DNA of 46,410 nt from Gracilaria caudata (Eukaryota > Rhodophyta > Florideophyceae > Gracilariales > Gracilariaceae). The stretch spans positions 1-46,410 of the forward strand of contig JASCIV010000103.1 in NCBI GenBank assembly GCA_030374735.1, written 5' to 3'. Position 1 is the stretch's first letter. Each line of letters opens with the position of its first letter. The translations under genes and the position numbers were made by a program. Positions 40,794-46,410 of this stretch are shown one piece after another. The notes beneath the pieces were generated by a model. The model worked only from the letters and a program-made list of their open reading frames with translations. It did not search any database and had not been told where the DNA came from.

Positions 40794-41387
40794 ATGGCTG
40801 CCCGAACACTATTCCTCCTCTCGTTAGTTCTCGCCGCAGCGCTTCTCCAAAATGCGCAAGCTTCTCGCTGGGAGGAGTATTACAACAGTCAGTTTTATAT
40901 TCCGGAGATGGATCCGGAAGTGACTCCCACCCCCTCCGCCAGCCCTTCTGTTTCGAGCTCACCTTCTGCCTCGCCATCGGTGTCTGCTACACCATCCACC
41001 TCCCCGTCGCCCAGTCCAAGCATTTCTGCCGCGCCGGTGCCCGAGAAGAAATGTCAGGTGCTCGTTCCGGGAATCCCCACAACCGTTCTCAACGTGATGT
41101 GTCTCTGCCCTGGAATTCCCAGTCATGCGCTCCTTATTCGCCCGCAGACGCCCACCATTGGAGGTTGTCTGGAACGTTGCTTCGAAAGTGATGCGTTGAT
41201 TCAAGAGGCTTGTGACGACGCTTTCGATCTGCCTGGAGGTGGACCACCACGATACTTCACTTTCAATGACGCCGTTCTCAGAGGTGGTCAGAGACGTTGT
41301 TGCGAAGACGTTTGCGGAAGTGTATTCTCTGTCTCTCGCCAAGGAACTCGCGCCTGCGATGAGCCGGAAGGACTGTACCCTTACTAA
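40794..41387 (+). CDS. Secreted 10-Cys module protein with short Ser/Pro tract (family member B)
   Basis: 197 aa, intronless; the frame is open upstream but ATG 40794 begins a clean signal peptide (ARTLFLLSLVLAAALLQNAQA). A Tyr-rich segment (WEEYYNSQFY) precedes a short Ser/Pro tract at about 44-80 (S-P-S-A-S-P-S-V repeats). The module starts at C87 with cysteines at relative positions 1, 17, 19, 39, 43, 54, 83, 84, 88, 102, the same spacing as member A up to the ninth. The Ser tract is about seven times shorter than in A, so the module, not the tract, is the conserved part. A TATA box lies about 100 bp upstream. Probably extracellular; partner unknown. Confidence 0.85.
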   Translation: MAARTLFLLSLVLAAALLQNAQASRWEEYYNSQFYIPEMDPEVTPTPSASPSVSSSPSASPSVSATPSTSPSPSPSISAAPVPEKKCQVLVPGIPTTVLNVMCLCPGIPSHALLIRPQTPTIGGCLERCFESDALIQEACDDAFDLPGGGPPRYFTFNDAVLRGGQRRCCEDVCGSVFSVSRQGTRACDEPEGLYPY

Positions 41388-44008
41388 GCAACCATGGTAA
41401 GCATTTAGAAGCTGCAATCATTTTCACACTAAAGAAAATCAGTATCCCTATGATTACTTAAATCTCTCTTCCCAGTCATGAACGTCTCGAAGCTTGTATC
41501 AAGTCTGACGATTATCCTCAAGAGGAGTTAAACAGGCCTCAAAAGCTGATCAGTAAAGACCTTCTGGGACTAATTCCTCTAGCACGAAGTGCATCTGTTT
41601 GAGCGTCTCGCAGCCTTATGCCGGAAATCTCGTGTACGGGATCTCTCCAAGGAGTGTTACTGCACCGTAAAGACAAATCCACTTTTCTCTTCCCTGAATT
41701 GTTCCTGGAAGCACGTGCTTTTGTCATACCATGTTGACGAGAAATCGAGGCAAGTCCGACTGTAGATGAAAGAATTTACAGCGGCTCTAGCTCGTTGTCA
41801 TCATCATCTCGAGGGAATGCAAATGCGCTTGTCATCCAAATCGAATACACTTCACTACACCAGGGTAACGTACGCGTTTGTCTCAAACAATGAGCAAGAA
41901 TTCAAAGTATCAACTTAACCAAACCTTCACAGTAGGGTCCAAAACGCGACATATAAATTAGAGAATAGTGCCCCTTCCATTTGGAGCAGCGTTATAAGAC
42001 AACCACACGATTGATGGTTTATGAATCGCACTGAACTTTCTGTTGGCAGGAATATCTGCGGATATCCCCTTCAGTTGTCTTTACTCGGGGCCAGTAAGGG
42101 CACCGCCTTCCCCCTCGATATAGCATTCCTATCAAAGACATCATGACAAGTAACATTCATGATACACCACCGCTCCCCTTATCCGGTATGCTCTTCCTCA
42201 CCAGCGCCCTCGCCTCCTCTGCAATTCTACCATTATTTCGCTGGTAAGGCGCTGTATTTCGTTTTCCAGTATTCTTCTTGCTTCGGAATAGATCATGCCA
42301 TGGAAGCGATAAAGCACTTCGCGATACGTGGCAACTTCAACTCGGCTGGCGATCGTCTGTTCATTCGCTTGCCTGGTGATTTCCAACGCCCTTCTGTTGA
42401 ATTCGGTTGAAGCATGAAGTTATGTGTTCAAGAAATAATCCAAGAAGGCAATCGTACTGTTTAGGTCAAAATGGAGCAAATTTGCATTCACTCGGAGTTG
42501 ATTCACGATAGCATCTCGCGTTTCCACAACAACTGACAAGTGGCCAGTGTCCGAAAGTTGGCTCCGGCTCCCCCGCTTCTACGCAACCCATTCCCCAATT
42601 CTAAAAACGAACACCCTTATCGCTTGCGCAAGGTTACTGCGATGTATTTGTCGGGAGCACTTGGTAACGGTGCTGCTGCTGCCACGGTTTCCTGGCACGA
42701 TCGTGAAAGGCGCACGATGCGTTAAATCGAAAGTGAACAGCTTCATATTGTGCAGTGAATGCACATCAACCAACACATAACTCCTTCGACTGGATACGCG
42801 ACGGACACACTGACGTCCGGCGTGCTCACGCAAGTCAATAGCACCTGCCGTCCCCTTCTTTGTATCGCGCCCTTCTTTGCGTCGCGCCCTTCTTTGCGTC
42901 GCGCCCCTGCAGCGCAACAAATGTGTGGGCGCCAGTTTGTGGCCCTTAATGGCGTCCGTGCCAGCATGGTGCGGTCTTCGCTGCTACACGTCCGTTGGGT
43001 TTGTCGGTCGAGGGTCATAGCCCCCACGTCTCTGCTTCTTTGTTCACATTAGACGTCTTGCGGTACCGAGTGAGGATCACTTTCTGCTGACGCTTGTGAC
43101 ACCCGTTCATACCCGGATGCGCAGAACGAACCCGCAACTTCGTTTCGTGCAGGGGTGTGATACCCCATCGTCGATCTGGAGCGAGTGGTGCTGGGCTGGT
43201 GCTGGACTGGTGCTATTGCCGCGATACGGGCCGAGGACAGTGTTCGCACAAAGATCGAAGTCCAAACTTCTGTCCGAAAACCAAAACAACGTTGCAGGCC
43301 CTGCAATGCAGGGTTTTAGAGAGAAGTGTAAACAGTTTCGTTTCGCGGAATCAAACTTGGCCATGCAGGCGTTGATCTTTTCAACTCTGCTTTCTCAATC
43401 CTCCCACCTGGCACTTCTCAATCCTTCACCAGACGCATTCTCTCTCCCTGTCACAGGTGGTCTTACCTTCACCCTCCTGACTCCACTGCTTTTGTACAAA
43501 TCAATGGTTCCGGAACCATCGCAGAGCGATGGACTATCGGATATGTTGATATCTTGTAGCTAAGTCATTTCCCTGGAAAACAAGGACACCGTCATACGCC
43601 TAACAGCGCAACTCAAACCTTAGCTCAAAAGAGTGCTCGAATATCAGTTACAACAACTTCCAAAACGCTTCTCGAAGTTTGCGTTTGGAGCATTGGAATT
43701 TTTCTTTTCCAGCCCGTATTCGACTCCTAGCAATTCGAATACGGAGACGTCAAACAAAAATGAAAGCTAACCCATTATCCTTGTAGATAGCACTCTGGTC
43801 AGTTGTTACACAGATTTCTTCAAGACGGAGAGACAATAACTCTTTTTTTTTTATACCAAAGCTCTTCACAGCTCAAACAATTCGAGCTTGAACACATGTG
43901 ATTTCCAAACCCGTGCCTAATGTATCTTGTATTTGTCTGAGGTGACCCTCCACAACCCCACGGCCCTTATCCGCTCTCTCCTCGGCCGCCTCCAAATAGT
44001 TATCGCCT
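41388..44008. other. Long intergenic region between family members B and C
   Basis: 2.6 kb with no supported gene. Visible elements: a 17-bp tandem repeat at 42856-42906, a perfect 16-bp palindrome ATGGTTCCGGAACCAT at 43504-43519, and a T-run at 43844-43852. Open frames such as 43096-43563 (+) and 42198-42386 (-) have no recognisable features. Confidence 0.4.
42856..42906. repeat. 17-bp tandem repeat, three units
   Basis: Three head-to-tail copies of TTCTTTGCGTCGCGCCC (the first with two changes), in non-coding DNA. Confidence 0.92.
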
Positions 44009-45343
44009 TCAACAATTAAACTCTCTGCTGTCTACAACCGAAAAGCTTCCGCCACACGTCGTTTCACAACATGAAGCTATCGGACCTGACGAAGAAGCAT
44101 CTCGGATAAGTCTATTGTAGTCGCGAAAGCGGCGCGTTTCTCTTTCTGCCGCTCCCACTTCACATTCTTCGACCACTTCACTATTAGATTCCACACAGGC
44201 AACTAAACATGCTTTCCGAGCATCATCATCCGCATTCACATCTAGTCGTCCCGATCTACCCAACGGGTCTGGGCATCTACATCTAAAACGCACAAACCTT
44301 CGTCTTACGCTAGTATCCACGGCACACCTTAACGCTTGGCTTGGGCTTGCGCTTGGAGATGCGGTCATTGACGGCGACGCACTGGCTGATTGAGAAGGAG
44401 AGGCACTGGCAGATTGTGACGCAGATGCACTGGGTGATTGCGAGGCTGAGGCACTCGGTGATTGTGATGCAGATGCACTCGGTGATACCGATACGGATGC
44501 ACTTGGTGACGGTGATGCAGACACGCTCGGCGACTGTGACGCAGACACACTCAGTGACGGTGTCGCAGATGCGCTGGGTGTTTGTGGAGTTGCTGTGCTC
44601 GGGCTTGGAGAAATGGAGATAGTTGCTGATGGAGTAGCCGTAGCAGTAGCAGTAGATGAAGGCGGAGCAGGTGCCGGTGTAGGTGGTTCTATACCTCCCC
44701 CATCGCCCATACCTCTGCTTTGGCTTGGACTAGGACTGACACTTGCACTGGCACTCGCAGTCGTGCTGGGGGTCGGAGCAGAGCTCACAGAAACAGAAGC
44801 AATTGCAGAGGCTGACGGCGATGGTGAAATGGATGGAGACGGTGTGGGCGTTACTGTCGGCTTGTTTGCGCACATAAATGTACCTCTTTGGAATCCCAGT
44901 TGTCGCGACGATAGAAACTGACCGAACAATCCATCGCTATCATTTTGTGTGCAAAGTTGTACTTCACACTGGTTAGCCTTCAAAGCTGCACATGACACCT
45001 CAGCTTCTCGTAACGTTGCGCAGATGCCAGGGCAACCGGAAAGCACGTCAAAAAGGGTTGGTTGCGAGTCAGAGTCGTTACCTGCTCCGGGAGTTTCGGT
45101 GAAGTTGGAGAACACAGGCTGTGTTAAGTTTCCGGATGTGGTAATGATATTCAATAGGTCTTCTGCTTGTTGTATAGGCTGTTGTGGTTGAGTAGACGAA
45201 ATTTGTCTTTCAATGGGTTGACGGTTTTGTGGTTCGGATGGTGGATGTGAAGTTATCCATGAATAGTTGAAAATGAGGGCAATGCAGAGGCTGGCAGCGT
45301 AGACAACGAAAGCAGAGCAAATGATACGTCGAGCAGTAATCAT
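44009..45343 (-). CDS. Membrane-anchored or secreted Ser-rich protein with two Cys-rich regions (family member C)
   Basis: 444 aa, intronless. The N-terminus (RRIICSAFVVYAASLCIALIF) is a signal anchor or signal peptide. Residues 100-160 form a first Cys region (CPGIC, SC, QC, LC, MC: six cysteines) absent from members A and B, with N-glycosylation sequons nearby (NLT, NFT, NDS). A Ser/Ala/Pro/Gln tract follows (about 163-336, with S-P-S-A-S-A-S-Q repeats). The final module (340-444) has ten cysteines at relative positions 1, 16, 18, 40, 44, 55, 86, 87, 91, 105, the same order as A and B, though the other residues are mostly different. It is convergent with B. The divergent sequence with retained cysteines argues for a disulfide-stabilised fold. 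Likely cell-surface; function unknown. Confidence 0.82.
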   Translation of the reverse strand: MITARRIICSAFVVYAASLCIALIFNYSWITSHPPSEPQNRQPIERQISSTQPQQPIQQAEDLLNIITTSGNLTQPVFSNFTETPGAGNDSDSQPTLFDVLSGCPGICATLREAEVSCAALKANQCEVQLCTQNDSDGLFGQFLSSRQLGFQRGTFMCANKPTVTPTPSPSISPSPSASAIASVSVSSAPTPSTTASASASVSPSPSQSRGMGDGGGIEPPTPAPAPPSSTATATATPSATISISPSPSTATPQTPSASATPSLSVSASQSPSVSASPSPSASVSVSPSASASQSPSASASQSPSASASQSASASPSQSASASPSMTASPSASPSQALRCAVDTSVRRRFVRFRCRCPDPLGRSGRLDVNADDDARKACLVACVESNSEVVEECEVGAAERETRRFRDYNRLIRDASSSGPIASCCETTCGGSFSVVDSREFNC

Positions 45344-46005
45344 TTCTGGACAGACTCTGCCTCCGTTGCGCCGAAGCAGCGCTCGAAGTGACTACTAGCT
45401 TCTTGTAGCATTGCTTACTTCAGTAGGATTGCAAGTTGCGGGGTTTTGCCTCGAAATGATGCTGCCTCCAAAGACGGCCCTGCCAAATGCTGAGAACAGA
45501 GTGATTGAGGAAGAATGTTTCCACACTTTGGGATGAGATCGATACATGATGTGATTTATCACGACCAGAACTATCTCACGCACAGAAATTTCTTGAACAT
45601 GAGGCCCTTAACGTTTTACTTTCTGTCCGCGTTGGGGCCCTGGAAAGTTCGAAAAGTACAACAAGCCTTCCTGAAGTTACAATAACTGTCGAAGCCTGCA
45701 GATTCTGTTGTGAAGGATCTTCTCTCCTCCTTCATAATATGTGACGTTAGACTGTTCCTGGAAGATAATTTGTTAGTCCATTGAGATAAAGATGCTTATC
45801 CACGAACAAGTGCCACAGTGGGCATGGATGTTCTTTAAGGAATTCTTCTCGGTGTCTACAGGATATAAGGATTCACAGCACTACGAGCGGCTTAGGGTGG
45901 GTGACGTCACTGCCTTTGCGCCAAAAAAGCGGGGCGGAGGCTGTAATTAGCGAGGTTAAATGCAGCATTCGGCCAAAAATTCGCGCGAACTTTTTAATTA
46001 ATCAC

Positions 46006-46023
46006 CAGCAGCAGCAGCAGCAG
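46006..46023. repeat. (CAG)6 microsatellite
   Basis: Six uninterrupted CAG units in apparently non-coding DNA. Confidence 0.95.
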
Positions 46024-46287
46024 CAAAGCTGCAACCCTATTGGCTCCTGTGCGCCACTTGGCATTCGGACACACGCTCTACCTTGCGCTTCCCGTGCAGG
46101 TGATTGCAGGCCCCCACTACTGCACGACAGCGCACGTGTATCCGAAGGCAAATTCTTGTCTAGCCTTCTTAAAGGTTGCCTTGAGAACTAGGGAGACCCC
46201 CTTAGAAAGTAAGGGCAAAATAGGCTTTCTCCTGTTTTGGCGGGAGAATCCCTTAGCGCAAAAATTAAAAAAAGTAAGTGCAATCCA

Positions 46288-46349
46288 ATGTTTTGGACGT
46301 CCAAGACGTTTGGCCAATGGCATTCAAACGTTTTGGACGTCCAAAACAT
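46288..46349. repeat. 25-bp inverted repeat whose arms are themselves palindromic
   Basis: The arms 46288-46312 and 46325-46349 are reverse complements at 24 of 25 positions around a 12-nt spacer. Each arm contains GTTTTGGACGTCCAAAAC (perfect palindrome at 46330-46347, one mismatch at 46290-46307). The element can therefore fold as one long hairpin or two short ones. It may be a transposon end or a protein-binding site; no partner copy is visible. Confidence 0.85.
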
Positions 46350-46410
46350 GAACGTAGGCTCACGTCGTGCAGGTGCAGTGCCGACCAAGTCGCGACTGCA
46401 CCACCGCGCT

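Larger units (their letters stand above)
45344..46410. other. Intergenic end of window
   Basis: No supported gene in the last 1.07 kb. It holds a CAG repeat (46006-46023), a fold-back repeat (46288-46349) and a TGACGTCA at about 45901-45908 that could bind bZIP factors. Any gene here would continue beyond the window. Confidence 0.4.

Noticed and set aside
43096..43563. 155-aa frame with a hydrophobic stretch
   Set aside because: No recognisable domain or upstream signals; composition changes along its length; kept as unsupported.
1..46410. tRNA, rRNA and spliceosomal RNA genes
   Set aside because: Looked for GTTCGA-type T-loops with A-boxes and for U4/U5/U6/SRP core motifs by eye on both strands; nothing convincing. 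A covariance-model scan would be decisive.

Overview
The window reads as nuclear DNA of a eukaryotic alga, most likely a red alga. That identification is inference, not proof. Supporting signs are: about half GC; mostly intronless genes, with five short introns (79-201 bp) supported by protein continuity; plant/algal-type versions of CCR4, RPC4 and TPM-domain proteins; a nuclear BtuF-like protein; and secreted Ser-rich proteins with long S-A-S-x tracts. No CRISPR array, tRNA, rRNA or recognisable snRNA was seen.

Layout. 1-2.6 kb: a CpG-dense leader and a CBM48-SPRY fusion gene. 2.9-9.5 kb: a compact housekeeping block of ARL2 (-), CCDC12/Cwf18 (+), eS24/RPS24 (-), PDCL3-like phosducin (+), a BtuF-like protein (-) and ELP5 (+). 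10.7-12.2 kb: a secreted trypsin-fold protease with a long acidic propeptide. 12.2-15.6 kb: no gene seen, ending in a very CpG-rich leader for a non-RD protein kinase (15.6-16.8 kb). 17.1-17.9 kb: a Siw14/OCA-type phosphatase-fold protein lacking the catalytic Arg. 17.9-19.9 kb: a decayed LTR retroelement whose LTR ends about 100 bp before RPC4 (19.9-21.3 kb). 21.5-26.8 kb: CCR4 deadenylase and DIS3/RRP44 (both -). 28.7-33.3 kb: HFM1/MER3 helicase and a BTB-BACK protein (both -). 34.2-35.3 kb: a TPM-transmembrane-RING protein. 37.6-45.3 kb: a dispersed cluster of three secreted or membrane-anchored Ser-rich proteins sharing a 10-cysteine module. 45.3-46.4 kb: repeats and a hairpin, no gene.

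Genes are single units, often in convergent or divergent pairs; nothing looks like an operon. RNA metabolism is strongly represented (RPC4, CCR4, DIS3, CCDC12, ELP5, RPS24), but these are general housekeeping functions and need not be coordinated.

The best candidate for something undescribed is the three-gene 10-cysteine family. Its cysteine spacing is almost invariant while the rest of the sequence and the Ser-rich tracts vary widely. Also notable are a DIS3 whose PIN nuclease centre looks dead while the RNB centre is intact, the CBM48-SPRY fusion, the TPM-RING fusion, and three near-perfect short fold-back hairpins in intergenic DNA.
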